Origin: Procambarus clarkii
Lineage: Eukaryota; Arthropoda; Malacostraca; Decapoda; Cambaridae
Direction of reading: 5' to 3'
Length of the DNA stretch: 64,000 nt
NCBI RefSeq assembly: GCF_040958095.1
Contig: NC_091219.1
Coordinates: forward strand, 29,077,089 to 29,141,088
The notes under the pieces: model-generated
The model's database searches: none
Told to the model about the DNA's origin: nothing
The model's input: the letters and a program-made list of their open reading frames with translations, nothing else
Shown: in pieces, positions 21,401-31,989 of the stretch
How positions within the stretch are numbered: position 1 is the first letter of the stretch
Layout of the letters: each line of letters starts with the position of its first letter
Program-made: the position numbers and the translations under genes

Positions 21401-24400
21401 GATCACGCTTATAAGAAATTCTATTTTTTTAGGTGATTTTTTGCTTTTTGAACATAAACCTGATTATTATATATCATGCCATGGGTCCCAAGAATATCAG
21501 TAGTAAGGTTCAACATATGAAAGCACATGTGAGGATGACCATAGAGGAAGTACAGAATATTCCTTCCTCAAAAATTAAGAAAATGTGTGCAGCATGGGAA
21601 GAACTAAACTTTTGCTGAAAGGACTCACCCAAATCGAGCTGCAGTAGGCCGTTGCCTTAACCTCTTCAATAACACTGTGATACATCACTACAGACAAATG
21701 TTAAAATGAAGGGAAAAATAAGTGTCGCTAGGCAAATTTTTAGTGAGACAAACTAGCAGTGAACCTAGCAGGGTCCTAGTGGTATGCAGGCAAAACGTAG
21801 GAGAGTGTGTACCCCAGAAAAATCATCACTACCTGATGTTATAAGGGAAAGGGACTCCCCTTCCAAACAGTAACACCTCTTCTCCTTCCCCCTACTTATC
21901 ATTTTCCATACGCCAACAGGAGTCATCAGTAAAGGTAAGTAATAACTTGTACATACTTTTGTAGTGAAGATTTGGGTGAATTAGATATATCTTTACTTTG
22001 AAGTTAATTTTTTTTGGAGTCATGAACGGATTAATTCATTTCCCTTTATTTATTATGGGAAAAATCGTTTCGATTTCAATATTTCGACTTACGATATGTC
22101 TCTGGGAACAAATTACCATCGTAAATCGAGGCCCCACTGTATTAGGTTACAGTAATACAGTATAATGAGGAATGTTATTATTGCAGGCGTTATATTTTCA
22201 CATATTATTGTACTGTACTAGGTGAACTAATAGCACAAGGTTCTTGGGTACAGTAGATAAGATTAAATAATGCAGTTTGCATAACAAAAAGAACAACAAT
22301 GGAGTGGGGTTCTTCATTGTTCTTCAACAATGTTGAAGAACAACAATCTTTTATTTGCACAGAATTTGTTTGGTTTCCTGTTGTTGGGGGGACAGGAAGA
22401 CAGTACTTGGGGCTTATTGAGATCCCTCTAGGCCAACTACTGGCCTTTCCCTGGATACAACCCACAACAGTTCCCTAACTCCTGGGTTCCTTTTTGCTGA
22501 TTGGTGAATATATGCATGAGGTGAAAGAAACTGTCTCTGTCCTACTATGGGAATAAATTTTGGGACCTTTGGATGTGAGCTGGCGACAAAGACCACCGAG
22601 TCAGACTTGAGCAATTTAGCAGAGATACAGTACTTATTTCGTGTGTTTATGGGCTCTGATATATCCATGTGGGAATAGTTTCAAGTTAGTGTTAGCATTG
22701 GAGTATAGAGCTTTGGAAGTGTAAAAAACATAAGAGGCTCTATGGAGTGTATGTTCAACATGTTTAAGGATTTGAATACGGCTGTTCTTATGTTACTAGT
22801 TTCCAACATGGTACTGTTGAGTTTTTATTAGTGTGTGCACAGTAAGTAATTATCAAAAGAAGGCACCAAGCCGGAAAGATTACGTAACATTATCTGCGTT
22901 GTGGTATATTCAAAATGCCAATACATGAACAAAGGAACATAAAGCGAGCTACATCAAATGTATCAGATTCACTAAGAACCTATTGAGGGCCAAGTGACCT
23001 GGTGGGACATTAGGAGTGTGTCCAGTGTGAGTGTTGGAAATATACATTCTCCCAAGTCTTATTCATTTTTTCTGGATTTTGTAGTTGCCTTTATCTTATG
23101 GTGCATATTCCTTCTGGTCTTGTGTAATCTTTATTCCTCTTCATTACGTTACACTTGTTTCTTTAGAACTAACTGCCATTTTCTCTTTTTTTGTCCTGGC
23201 CCATAACTGTGATTGTACATTTGGTCTATGCTTGTATACCCTATATCTATGGTTAATAACACTACATGCTCTCTCCTTCCGTTTCAATACTATGACTTTA
23301 TTCTGAATTACAATGACCAACCAACCAACCAGAGCATACAGTTTTTAGGTGTTTGTCTATGTATATATGCACACAAGGAGGGGCTTTGATTTTGATTCAA
23401 GTTTTGATACATAAGCCACCGTGGGGAATTACATAAAAACTCGGAAGTATTCCTTTAGTTGGTGTATAATGTAAGTTGCTTCCAGCAGCAAAGGATACTG
23501 TACTAAAGTACTGTACAGATTAATATATAGTACTTTCATTATGAACATAACTTGCTCTGTATAGATGACAATATTTAATTACCATACAGTATTTTTCCAG
23601 TTATATACCTAACATTTTCAACAGCTCTCAGAAGACAGAAGTTCGCTGGTATGGTCAACAACAAAAGAAAATGCAAAAAAATTGCTAAAGCTCTCTGATG
23701 AAGACTTCACGGATGCTCTTAACAGAGCAATAGTGAGTTTTATCCTTTGTAACTTGTTGAATAAAGGCTGTATCTTTTTTCACTGCTTTATTATTTATGT
23801 GAAGTAAAATGAACATGCTATTTCCTGTAGTGAAGAATTTTTGCACTATTTTTATTAAGAAATGAAGCTAGTATTGTAAAGTTGAACCTCACTCCAACAT
23901 GCTAATTGAAACTGTACCTGCTTCCTTTTACCAAGGATTCCAGTCCACAGAGTGCTTTGTTATTTATTGCAAAAAGTTTTCCTTTTCTGTGGGGAGCCCC
24001 GTCGGCGCCCTGAAGCTATCTTACATTGATCAGTGCCATCAATTGCAGAGTTCTATTTGCCTACTTTGGACCATGAGCCAAAACCTAGTCCCCTCAGAGA
24101 GGTGCAAGGAGTAATGGCCTATGAACTCTTTACATTTAAAGCTTATCATCTTTGCCACCACTTAGGGAAGGCACACAGAAAGACAGGTGAATCAGAACAG
24201 ACCACTGCATGGATAAAAACAAGACCACAGCCCCAAAATTATCAAAAGAACTCCCCAACAATGAAAACAAACATAAAAATGTTTGTGAAAATAGCCCCCC
24301 CCCCCCCACTAGTTTCCTCCACCTCCCTCTTCATTGGGCGAAGGTGGGAGCTGGCCCACGTCAGCTGAGACCCCTCATCATTCAGTTCTAGACTGATATC

Positions 24401-27400
24401 TGTGCCTACTGGTCGTCATCGCTTTGGCTCTAGTCTCCTGTTTTTGAGTGGTGTTTTTGCCTTTGAGGTTTTTTGGGGAGGCTCTTTAGAGTCCCTCAAT
24501 TCATGCATCTTTGCTCCTGCTCTCACTCCTGGAAGAAATCAAGATAAGGATTTGGGTTGGGACAGGGGAAAGAAATGGTGCCCAACCAAAATCTACCATC
24601 CAGCCAATGGGCTGGATGGTAGAGTGATGGTCTCGCTTCATGCAGGTCAGAGTTCAATCCCTGACTGTCCAAGTGGTTGGGCACCATTTCTTTTCCCAGT
24701 CCTTTCCCAAATCCTTATCCTGATCCCTTCCAAGTGCTTTATAGTCATAATAGCTTGGTTCTTTCCCCTGTTAGTTCCCTTCCCTTCCTGCTCTTTCCCA
24801 TGCAGCTGCATTGTCAGGTGCCCCATATTTTGGCATGGGTCCTGGTTCTCAATTCAGCTTCTCCTTTTTGTGTTTTGCTTTTTTCTGACGACATTGACAT
24901 TTTTTATTTTGTCAGTCGCTTATTTGCTTTGTTTCCAGTGGGGAAGGGGGTCGTTTTTGCCCTTTTCAGCGGAGTAGAGCCAGGGCTTCGCCTGCTTTTG
25001 GTCAAAGTGGGTCCTCTGTAGTGCTGGCTGCCGAGTCGGATGTGTTTCCCCCAGCTTCGTCTTAGTCAGGTCAGAGCTGTACTCGCTCTGTTCAGAAGAA
25101 TGGTGCTCGTGGTTCGTGCCAGCCCTTTCCGCTGGTCAGCCTTTTGATGGGGTGGTTGGGGAAAGGCTGGCTCACTTTGCTCGCACTTGGTCCCATGATT
25201 CATGGGCATTTTGGGTCATATCTTGTGGCCTGTGGTGGCATTGGGCCATCTTACCTTTGGGGAGTTTGGAGCTGTTGGGGCAGGCCTCTTCTCCTTCCAG
25301 TTGTTGAGTAGTTTGAGTCTGTGCTTTTGGGCGTGGTCAAAATGGCATCTCTTCGGTGGGTTTCCCACCCGTTTCTGGTCTAGAAACAGGATTGTGCAGA
25401 TCATCGGTACATTTGGGATCTTTCCCATCTGACCTGGTTGATATCTTGCTCCTCTTTTTGAATGACTACATTATCCCAGGTCTGGCTTGTTCTCGAGCCG
25501 GGAGCTTGGATGATTTTTCTGGAGTTCAAGGACACTTATTGGTACTTCCATATTCATCTGGGTTCATAGATTGGTTAGGTTTCATTGTAGGGCAATAGGC
25601 TTACTGCTTTCGGGCTCTCCTGTTCGGCCTGAATCTGACACCTTGCATTTTCACATAGTTAACCCGGGTTGTGGTGACCCGTCTCCATCTGTTAGGTTTT
25701 TGGGTGATAGCCTACCTCAAAGACTGGCTGGTTTGGGCCCCTATCTGGTCTGCTTGCTGCTAGCCAGGGTTCTGGTTCTTTCTGAGCTCACTGGGTTTGG
25801 GGTTCCTGGTGAACGGGCAGAAGTCCCAGTTGGTTCCATCTCGTGATCGAACCTGGTTGGGCCTAACTTGAGACTTGAGATTCTCGGTTGGCATCGTTTT
25901 CACAGTTTCCTGTTGTCTTGCTTGAGCTGCAGTTCTGCCTTCTGTTGGCATTGAGGGGAACATGGGTGTCTCATCAATTGCTCGAGCAGCTGTGGTTTGA
26001 ACTATGCTTCGAGCTTTGTACAAAGGGTCTGAACTTTGCCCTTCTGGTTTACCCGTTGGGCAGGGTTTGGCTGTTCTTGTACCTTCGGGGCAGCCCCTTT
26101 CGCCTCTCTCGTGATCGCTGGTTGTGTTCTCCAGTGTCCCTGCGCTGGTTGCTGTGTCACCAGTTTTCTTTTCGTGTTTTTCAGGGTTCGGTGCCATGGC
26201 ACCCTCCCCTTCCCTCGCTCTACATCTTTACAGACACCTTGGCCATTAGTTGGGGCTTTGCTCACCAGTCAGGCCAAGGTTGTTAGCACCCTCTCCTTTG
26301 ATGAGCACACAGTACAGTGCAGGAGTTTGCTGCGGTGTGGCAGGCAAAACTCCACCTTCCCCCTCCCTCAATGAGGGGGAGGGGGATTTGCACAAAATTT
26401 GGGTCGGGTGTTTTCATTATTGGGGAAGTTCTTTTGACAATTTTGGGGCTGTGATCTTGTTTTTAACCATGCAGTGTTTTGATTTGCCTATCTTGATGGG
26501 TGCCTACCCTAGGTGATGGCTAAGATGATAATCTTTAAATGTAGAGTGATCATAGGCCATCACTCCCTGGGCCTCTCCGAGGTGACCAGGTTCTAGCTTG
26601 TGGTCCCTGGTAGGCAAATAGAAGTCTGTGACTGATGGCACTAAATAGTATGGCAGCAATCAGTGTATGATAGCTTCAGGAAGCCTCTGGGGCTCACCCC
26701 AGAAACTGGCATTTCATTACATTTAATGCTTTTATTTTAATTCATTTTAGACCTCTCTTGTTATTCAATTGCTCACTTTTTTGTCTGATTTTATTTTAAT
26801 ATAGACTACTCTTTCTCTACCTAGCACAGCAGATGAAGCTTATAATTACTTTTTTCTGACCAGTGGGATAACAGTACTAGTGATGAGATGGTCCAGTCCA
26901 TACATGAGGGTTGGGTGAAGTTACTGGATACCTTCCTGCCTAGTAGTGGTGCTGACATCCGCCAGCTTCCGCCTAGTGTGAGTGCCATTGTCCCCAACTC
27001 CAGAGGAGCTTTTCCTTTGGGTCTTGGTCATGCAGTCCACTATGTGGCACCTAGGGTAGCTCTTATTGGGTAAGTTGAAGATTATTATATGTTGAGAGTA
27101 CATTCAATAATGATACAAGTGCTGTACATTAAATGGTAATTAGAGGCCACAATGATTAATATTGCCTCAAGATGTAGTATTATATTTTACAGGGATGCTG
27201 CCCATCGAGTTCATCCCCTGGCTGGGCAAGGAGTCAATCTTGGGTTTGGTGATGTAGCATCTCTTTTGGACACACTGGAGAATGCTGTCCTTCTTGGTGC
27301 TGATATTGGTATGATATTTATGTTTTTATACAACTAGCAGCTCCTCTGCTTGTTAAACTGAAGTTTTGAGTGTGTGGGTGAGTTTAAAGTTAAATGGATT

Positions 27401-28352
27401 TAGTGGAGACTATTGGATGATCTATGGATATACTAATTGTTGTCAGTGTGTCAGGCTCCCACACATGCCACATTCCTTGTCTTGATGTATTGTCTGTAAT
27501 ATTTAATTCTAATTTATGTTACAGTAAAAACATATACTGTAAGTAATTTTATTTTTAATTCTTTCTCTAGGGGAGGAAGAGATTCTTCACAAGTATGAAA
27601 GTGAACGACAGAAACACAATGTGATGACAATGGCATCTATTGACGGACTTTACCGCCTTTACAGTACCAGTGCTCTCCCCTTTGTTCTTCTCAGAGCCCT
27701 AGGGCTTTCCACTGTTAACGTCATCACACCTTTGAAGGTTAGAGATAAAATCTTTCTTTCTGTCAAAATGCTTATGATAAATGAATACCCTTTTCATTAA
27801 TGAAATGTAATATGAATGCTTACACTTTATAAAGTATTAAATAACAAATGACAGCAAATCATACTTTCAAGTTGCTGAGCATTTAAAGAAGAGTTAATCA
27901 AGAAATAAAGAATAGTGTTAAAGAGGTGTTTGTTGAGAACCAATAGTGGTGTACAACTTCACTGATGTGGGTGTGCAAGTTTAATAACATTCTAGCTCTT
28001 GCCCTTTATTTGTATTCTCTCCTGGCTTTCTGCTGTGGATGGGTATATTCAATCTTTTCACGTTTGCTTATTTTTCATTATGAATTAGGTGCTCTTTTTC
28101 ATATTTTTTCATGCAGAAGTAGTTAAATCAATGTGTACTTCTTCACCAAGTGAAATAATTAGTTTTGGGTTATAAAAACATACAATATCTAAGAGGTTTA
28201 AAGCCCTTTTAGAGTTACAGTATTGTATTTACATATTGATAATGCAAATAATATATTTATTTTTAAAAATGTATTTTAAGTAACTACCAAATTTATGTCA
28301 TTAATGTATAATTGTTTTTCAGAGACAAATTATACGACATGCAGAAGGTTAA
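15160..28352 (+). CDS. COQ6: ubiquinone biosynthesis monooxygenase COQ6, mitochondrial, 11 coding exons
   Basis: This FAD-dependent monooxygenase hydroxylates C5 of the polyprenyl-benzoate ring in coenzyme Q synthesis. It acts on the matrix face of the inner mitochondrial membrane with the COQ complex. Exons: 15160-15412, 15945-16135, 17561-17689, 18531-18635, 19815-19922, 20770-20832, 23625-23732, 26864-27069, 27193-27308, 27571-27737, 28323-28352. All introns are GT-AG and the joined frame is 491 codons; the human protein is 468. Residues 10-50 are Arg-rich without acids apart from one Glu, a good mitochondrial presequence. The FAD dinucleotide motif is [13 protein letters not shown] (69-81), the DG motif is IGADG (227-231), and the GD motif is [17 protein letters not shown] (385-401). 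An in-frame stop at 15109 limits the start to ATG 15160 or 15187; 15187 has the better -3 base and gives 482 residues. No disabling change is seen. Introns 2, 3, 6 and 7 carry transposons. Confidence 0.96.
15945..16135 (+). CDS. COQ6: COQ6 exon 2
   Basis: It begins after TTTTCAG by completing Gly85 and ends in phase 0 before GTATGT. It carries LLLEGAP, whose Glu99 sits where the family binds the FAD ribose, and [15 protein letters not shown], matching the conserved SNRVSSISP-type segment. Confidence 0.95.
16531..16842 (+). mobile_element. tRNA-derived SINE (type A) with LINE-like tail
   Basis: The head folds as a near-perfect tRNA: acceptor stem 16533-16539 with 16596-16602 (GCCTCGT/ACGAGGC), T arm 16579-16595 with box B GGTTCGATTCC, and an anticodon arm whose loop CTCGTAA would read CGT (threonine). 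It continues directly into a central module (16604-16705) instead of ending, so it is a SINE and not a functional tRNA gene. After an A-rich stretch the 3' end (16768-16838) is nearly the same as the 3' tail of the LINE at 46585. It sits in COQ6 intron 2. Confidence 0.9.
17002..17130. repeat. foldback element in COQ6 intron 2
   Basis: Imperfect inverted arms of about 55 bp (17004-17058 and 17072-17130) share CACACATCAGAAAA and GAAGAAACGA, with GTTTC and GTCC blocks. Related GACGTTTC..GTCC fragments occur near 43213-43232 and 55733-55748. Confidence 0.75.
17561..17689 (+). CDS. COQ6: COQ6 exon 3
   Basis: 43 codons, phase 0 on both sides, between GATGTAG and GTACAG. It reads [13 protein letters not shown] and [12 protein letters not shown], matching the family's 'YIVENDVIMHAL' block. 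Confidence 0.95.
18054..18230 (+). mobile_element. tRNA-derived SINE (type C), copy 1
   Basis: The tRNA-like part has an A-box region GTGGCTCAGTCGATTAAGGC and a B box AGTTCGAACCC (18185-18195). Upstream, 18054-18081 and 18117-18145 form an imperfect 28-bp inverted repeat (CTTTTACCATG arm). A second copy follows about 265 bp downstream in COQ6 intron 3. Confidence 0.75.
18327..18500 (+). mobile_element. tRNA-derived SINE (type C), copy 2
   Basis: It matches copy 1 from GTGTGAGAGCAG through GGATTTATTCATTT. The B box is damaged (GTTCGAAACC). It lacks the upstream hairpin arm of copy 1 and ends about 30 bases before COQ6 exon 4. Confidence 0.75.
18531..18635 (+). CDS. COQ6: COQ6 exon 4
   Basis: 35 codons between GCCAACAG and GTATGT, phase 0. 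It encodes part of the substrate-domain beta sheet ([17 protein letters not shown]), ending just before the DG motif. Confidence 0.94.
19815..19922 (+). CDS. COQ6: COQ6 exon 5: DG motif
   Basis: 36 codons between TTTTCCAG and GTAAGT. It starts with [12 protein letters not shown], the DG motif that contacts FAD and NAD(P)H in this flavoprotein family, and continues through [14 protein letters not shown]. Confidence 0.95.
20436..20645 (+). repeat. dispersed ~210-bp repeat with CCTAACC motif, copy 1
   Basis: It shares an ordered set of blocks with about 30023-30246 and 35388-35600: GTAACGATGAGGAC at the start, a CCTAACCT-type stretch, and CTAGGCCTAGGAATATTTA at the end. All three copies are on the + strand. 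The class is unknown. Confidence 0.8.
20770..20832 (+). CDS. COQ6: COQ6 exon 6
   Basis: 21 codons between ATTTTCCAG and GTATGT. It reads [18 protein letters not shown], nearly the family consensus. Confidence 0.95.
20916..21212 (+). repeat. GC-richer block of unknown origin in COQ6 intron 6
   Basis: This 300-bp stretch stands out in composition from the AT-rich intron and ends exactly at the Tigger element. It encodes no convincing protein. It is probably an older inserted repeat, but I cannot name it. Confidence 0.35.
21215..22139 (+). mobile_element. internally deleted Tigger-like (pogo/Tc1-mariner) transposon
   Basis: The terminal inverted repeats are CAGTGGCACCTCGACTTACG at the left and, at the right end, the reverse complement of CAGTGGGGCCTCGATTTACG. 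TA flanks both sides (21213-21214 and 22140-22141). Inside, MGPKNISSK at 21481 resembles the N-terminus of Tigger transposases. [19 protein letters not shown] and VSLGKFLV near 21650-21750 resemble their C-terminus. The DNA-binding and catalytic core between them is deleted. It lies in COQ6 intron 6. Confidence 0.85.
22385..22545 (-). repeat. diverged SINE central module, reverse orientation
   Basis: GGATACAACCCACAACAGTT, then a CCTGGGTTCC-like stretch and GGTGAAAGAAACTG match the reverse complement of the core module in the SINEs at 16604 and 58010. The module is old and gapped. Confidence 0.55.
23625..23732 (+). CDS. COQ6: COQ6 exon 7
   Basis: 36 codons between TTCAACAG and GTGAGT. It reads [15 protein letters not shown] and [11 protein letters not shown], matching the family's 'SLVWST' block. 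Confidence 0.94.
24539..24800 (+). mobile_element. tRNA-derived SINE (type D) with an inverted 5' copy
   Basis: The tRNA-like head runs from about 24605 (GGGCTGGATGGTAGAGTGAT) to a B box GAGTTCAATCCC (24648-24659). It then enters a body with AAGTGGTTGGGCACCATTTC. The body segment 24672-24724 also occurs inverted at 24539-24590, so the element is preceded by a reverse piece of itself. It lies in COQ6 intron 7. Confidence 0.75.
25020..26370 (+). pseudogene. degraded DIRS-like (tyrosine-recombinase) retrotransposon, RT/RNase H part
   Basis: Forward frames, interrupted by stops and shifts, show the RT order of DIRS elements. [16 protein letters not shown] (about 25168) is the N-terminal block. 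DWLGFIVG (about 25570) and [16 protein letters not shown] (about 25605) follow. [13 protein letters not shown] (25704-25742) is the catalytic box, in which the usual YLDD reads YLKD. ELTGFGV and WLGLTWDL follow as in the RNase H part. No tyrosine recombinase or split direct repeats were identified. The sequence is GC-richer than the surrounding COQ6 intron 7. Several forward and reverse open frames here are shadows of this relic. Confidence 0.75.
26864..27069 (+). CDS. COQ6: COQ6 exon 8
   Basis: 68 codons plus two bases of Gly388, between CTGACCAG and GTAAGT. It reads [20 protein letters not shown] and then [17 protein letters not shown]. The intron interrupts the GD motif inside its Gly codon. 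Confidence 0.95.
27193..27308 (+). CDS. COQ6: COQ6 exon 9: GD motif
   Basis: It completes Gly388 and encodes [20 protein letters not shown], the segment binding the FAD pyrophosphate and ribitol. It ends in phase 1 before GTATGA. Confidence 0.95.
27571..27737 (+). CDS. COQ6: COQ6 exon 10
   Basis: It starts after TTCTCTAG and ends before GTTAGA. It encodes [20 protein letters not shown], the family's 'YE.ERQRHN..mMAatd.L' helix, then [15 protein letters not shown]. Confidence 0.95.
28323..28352 (+). CDS. COQ6: COQ6 exon 11 with stop codon
   Basis: This terminal coding exon follows GTTTTTCAG and encodes RQIIRHAEG before TAA at 28350-28352. It is short, as in other COQ6 genes ending a few residues after the last helix. 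Confidence 0.85.
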   Translation, partial: RQIIRHAEG

Positions 28353-28420
28353 AGGCTTTTCCCAAGAGAATGGTACAGCATTTGTTTTGTACTTACATTA
28401 TGTATATGAAGAAATGGTGA

Positions 28421-28426
28421 AATAAA
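28421..28426 (+). terminator. COQ6 poly(A) signal
   Basis: A canonical AATAAA lies 69 bases after the COQ6 stop codon, the first one downstream in the + direction. Confidence 0.75.
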
Positions 28427-28544
28427 TTGTTAATATCAGATATAATTTGCAAGTTAGTGCCTTATAAAGCTACTGCATGCTGGCTTGTATTATAAACAGC
28501 TGATCCAGTCATTCCTAACATGTGCAAGTAAGTAATTATCACAA

Positions 28545-28580
28545 GAAGGCACCAAGCTGGGAAGACTGTGTTGCTAACCT
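28545..28580 (+). repeat. AGAAGGCACCAAGC repeat module
   Basis: This is the same short module as near 11766 and 22858. Its reverse complement appears near 29700-29730. It is probably the end of a dispersed retroelement. Confidence 0.5.
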
Positions 28581-28879
28581 GTCACCACAATAAACAGGTT
28601 ATATTTTAATCATTTTCTATCTTATCCAGACTATATTAGCATCATTTCTCTGGTAAAAATACATATTTCAACAAATATTTAAGTACAAAGTTACCATAAC
28701 ACTAATAAATCCATTATTCAATAAATCAAATACTGTAGAACAAAGCAAAGTGAACATTTTCTGCATGTGAGTGTAACATGAGAGGAAAATTCCAGTTTTA
28801 TGGCATTGTATGTTGGGATAGATCTCCTTATAACTCGAGACAAAGCAATTTAACAAGTATAATGACATGACTTCCCATT

Positions 28880-29025
28880 ATCAGGGACAGGAGGTCTTGA
28901 CTTTGGTTTATTGCAGTAACCCTTTGGCCAACAACTGACCATCCTCAGGATGCATTCCACAATAGTTGACTAAAATTCAAGTAACTGTTTACTACTAGGT
29001 GAATGAAATGAGGCATCGCACGTTA
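28880..29025 (-). repeat. diverged SINE central module, reverse orientation
   Basis: GGATGCATTCCACAATAGTT followed by TTTACTACTAGGTGAATGAA corresponds to the reverse complement of the SINE core. Confidence 0.55.
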
Positions 29026-29029
29026 GAAA

Positions 29030-30022
29030 ATGTGCCCAAATGTCTTTCTATGTTTTCCAATCAAACTCTGCTCCAATTGCTTTTATATGACACCACTTGC
29101 CATGCTGGATCCTAATAATTGATTTATTAATTATGTATTTCATTTATGTGCCTTGTATTTTTATATATGCTGTTTACCAGAGTACAGATACAAAAATTGA
29201 ATAAGCTTTAACACATTCACCCACCCTGTATTGACAATGTCATTTAAATTTTGAATCATTGCTTGAGAAAGAATATAAAATGCTTTAAATAAAAAAACTA
29301 ATATAATCTGGCATGGCATGAACAAATTTAATATACAGACAAATTGGAAAATATAAATATAACTTGAGACTATCCTTGTATCAGACTACATCTGATCACT
29401 TGGTCACTGGTGAGAAGGATCAGAACAGTAAATATCACTTAACAGGTGTTGATGAACTATGTAAATATCACTTAACTATGTTGATGAGCTGGCAGTGATC
29501 AGCTATAAGAGGAAATGTGCACAGGCAAGCTGTCATAACAATAATAGAAACTGAAGGAGTATTGGCCCATACAAGGCAGCAACTGTTGATATTCACCCAA
29601 ACTTATTAATGTGTAAGCATATCAATTCTAAGGACATTACACATCACGTTTCAATATGACTTGTTAAGGCAACTAAGAACAAGGTGATGCTACTTAGTCT
29701 TCCCAGCTTTGTCTTCTTTTAATAATTACTTACATACCAACAAGCTGAAATATTTAACAAGTGTAGCCAAGTTGTGAAATACTTTTCAAAGTATATGAAT
29801 TAGTGTACTCTATTGATTGCATGAAAATCATTTGCAAAGTGTTTAACTGAGCAGACTTCAGTAGTACCAATTAAGGGTTAAGGATCCAGTTGATTATGTG
29901 GTTTATGAGTGACTGGAAAACGGCATTAAATACATCAAGTATCTGATATTCTTAAAGAGACCAGGGATAAGGAGTGTCTAAATTTTGTAACCATTCCTCC
30001 AGTTTTGGTAGTACTGTACTTA
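29030..30022. other. intergenic stretch between COQ6 and ARL4
   Basis: AT-rich sequence without a recognisable gene. A diverged copy of the TATTGGCCCATAC repeat lies near 29560. Confidence 0.45.
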
Positions 30023-30246
30023 TAGTAACGATGAGGACCATAGTATAAATACCGACGTACAATGAAATTAGAACCTAGAAATCTGAACTATTGAGTTGGA
30101 CAAACCAGAAAACTATTTTTTACTTGCGTTGCTTTGACAAAGTAAACTAATGTAACCTAACCTAACCTTTCTAGGCCTAATACATGATATCCGAGGCCAA
30201 ATATAGTACGTGTGTGCTATATTAGGCCTAGGAATATTTAAGTTTG
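30023..30246 (+). repeat. dispersed ~210-bp repeat with CCTAACC motif, copy 2
   Basis: See the copy at 20436. This one keeps GTAACGATGAGGACC, AACCTAACCTAACCTTTC and AGGCCTAGGAATATTTAAGT. Confidence 0.8.
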
Positions 30247-31020
30247 TTTTTTAGCTTCATTTATTTTAAAAGAATTCCTTACTAGTCAGTATACTACTAT
30301 CTAAAAGCGAAGTATGTACGAATTCATGACTACTGACGAACATCACAATAGGTACTATCTAAAGAGGAGGATGGGTTGAAAAAATAGTCTGAGAAATTTT
30401 CTAGGTTGTGATTCAAAGGCAATGGCAGTGTTGAGGAGTAGCCCCTATCACACAGATAAGGGTCCTCGCTGGACGAGCAATGTTAAGTTGTGGTGACCTA
30501 TTACAGTGACATCTAAAAATTAAATACTTAATTTTTGGTGAAAGAGATTAGGTAGAGGTCAGTTACCTTACAATCAATGCTCCTTTTTCCTGTTGTCCAT
30601 AGACTAGGGAAAAAATCCTGGATCTCCAACAGGTGTGGATCTTTTGAGGTGTTGAACACAACAGTCACTTAAAAAATAAATTTTACAGATTTAACTATTG
30701 TTCTTATGAAATCTGTTGATTATTACAATGTAGTGGAAAACTTAGCAATTTATTTACTTGAACAAAGAAGAAAATAATTCACCATTTTTCCTGTCTTAAA
30801 ATGCATACACTTGTAAATCATTTAGATGAACAAAACAAACTGTTTATTTACTTTGCAATCTCATTAATTAAATCATTATATGATTGTATGACATTAGGCA
30901 TTAAATGACAGTAAACATACAATGATATTTTCTTTTAAACTAGTGTCTAGGCAGCAATTGGTGAGGATATGCTATTAACTGGATGCTGGTGTATACAGAT
31001 ATACTTTGTATATTGGTGTG

Positions 31021-31025
<5 letters not shown>
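30247..31025. other. AT-rich intergenic stretch
   Basis: No gene or clear repeat is visible. Simple AT-rich sequence leads up to the (AT)n tract at 31027. Confidence 0.4.

Positions 31026-31026
<1 letters not shown>

Positions 31027-31057
<31 letters not shown>
31027..31057. repeat. (AT)n microsatellite
   Basis: Short TA tract. Confidence 0.95.
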
Positions 31058-31061
<4 letters not shown>

Positions 31062-31471
31062 GCACCACTTGGTTTCCGAACCCCATGGGGACGAGACCCG
31101 TCGGTTAACATGTAAGTTCGTATACGAGAAATAGAGGGGAAAAAATAAACTAGAAATGTAAAAAGAAATTTTTCCGAAAAATTTATGAAAAAAACTCTAG
31201 GGAAAAAAATCGTCAGGTTCATGGCGTAAATGCGACCGTGTTTTGTTTGTACTCATCAATAAGTGAAGTCCTGATCCGCTTTATAAAAGTCCTTAATTGT
31301 TCCTAACTGATTATTAAGACGTCTGGCAAACATCCTCTGGATGTTTCCTGCCAGCCTGCAGGAACATCCTGCCTAAAATATACGATGATGTACTGTACAT
31401 TTAAGAAACAAATCTGGCCGGGTCACAGGTCTGTGGAGTGTGGTTAGGCTTACGGAGTCAGCCGGTCCCTC

Positions 31472-31622
31472 CCCCACCACCGACACACCTCCCCCTCTCC
31501 CCCCACCACCGACACACCTCCCCCTCTCCCCCCACCACAGACACCTCCCCCTCTCCCCCCACCACCGACACACCTCCCCCTCTCCCCCCACCACCGACAC
31601 ACCACCCCCACCCCCCACCCCA
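31472..31622 (+). repeat. 29-bp C-rich minisatellite, about 5 copies
   Basis: Unit of the type CCACCACCGACACACCTCC plus CCCTCTCCC, with one copy shortened. Its flanks (GTTAGGCTTACGGAGTCAGC on the left, CTCAAAGATCACGTGGTTCA on the right) recur in diverged form at 32545-32640, so the block was duplicated around the next array. Confidence 0.9.
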
Positions 31623-31702
31623 AACCCATACACACACACACACACACACACACTCTCTCAAAGATCACGTGGTTCACGGCTCACTTCAACACCCATATAT
31701 CG

Positions 31703-31957
31703 CTTCCTGCCTGCCTGCCTGCCTCCTTCCCAGCCTGCCTCCTTCCCAGCCTGCCTCCTTCCCAGCCTGCCAGCCTGCTTCCTTCCCAGCCTGCCTCCTT
31801 CCCAGCCTGCCTCCTTCCCAGCCTGCCTGCCTGCCTCCTTCCCAGCCTGCCTGCCTGCCTCCTTCCTAGCCTGCCAGCCTGCTTCCTTCCCAGCCTGCCT
31901 GCCTGCCTCCTTCCCAGCCTGCCAGCCTGCTTCCTTCCCAGCCTGCCTCCTTCCCAG

Positions 31958-31989
<32 letters not shown>

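Noticed and set aside
25760-26265. 145- and 87-codon - strand frames
   Set aside because: They lie opposite the DIRS-like RT/RNase H relic, whose + strand matches a known domain order; the - frames are shadows.
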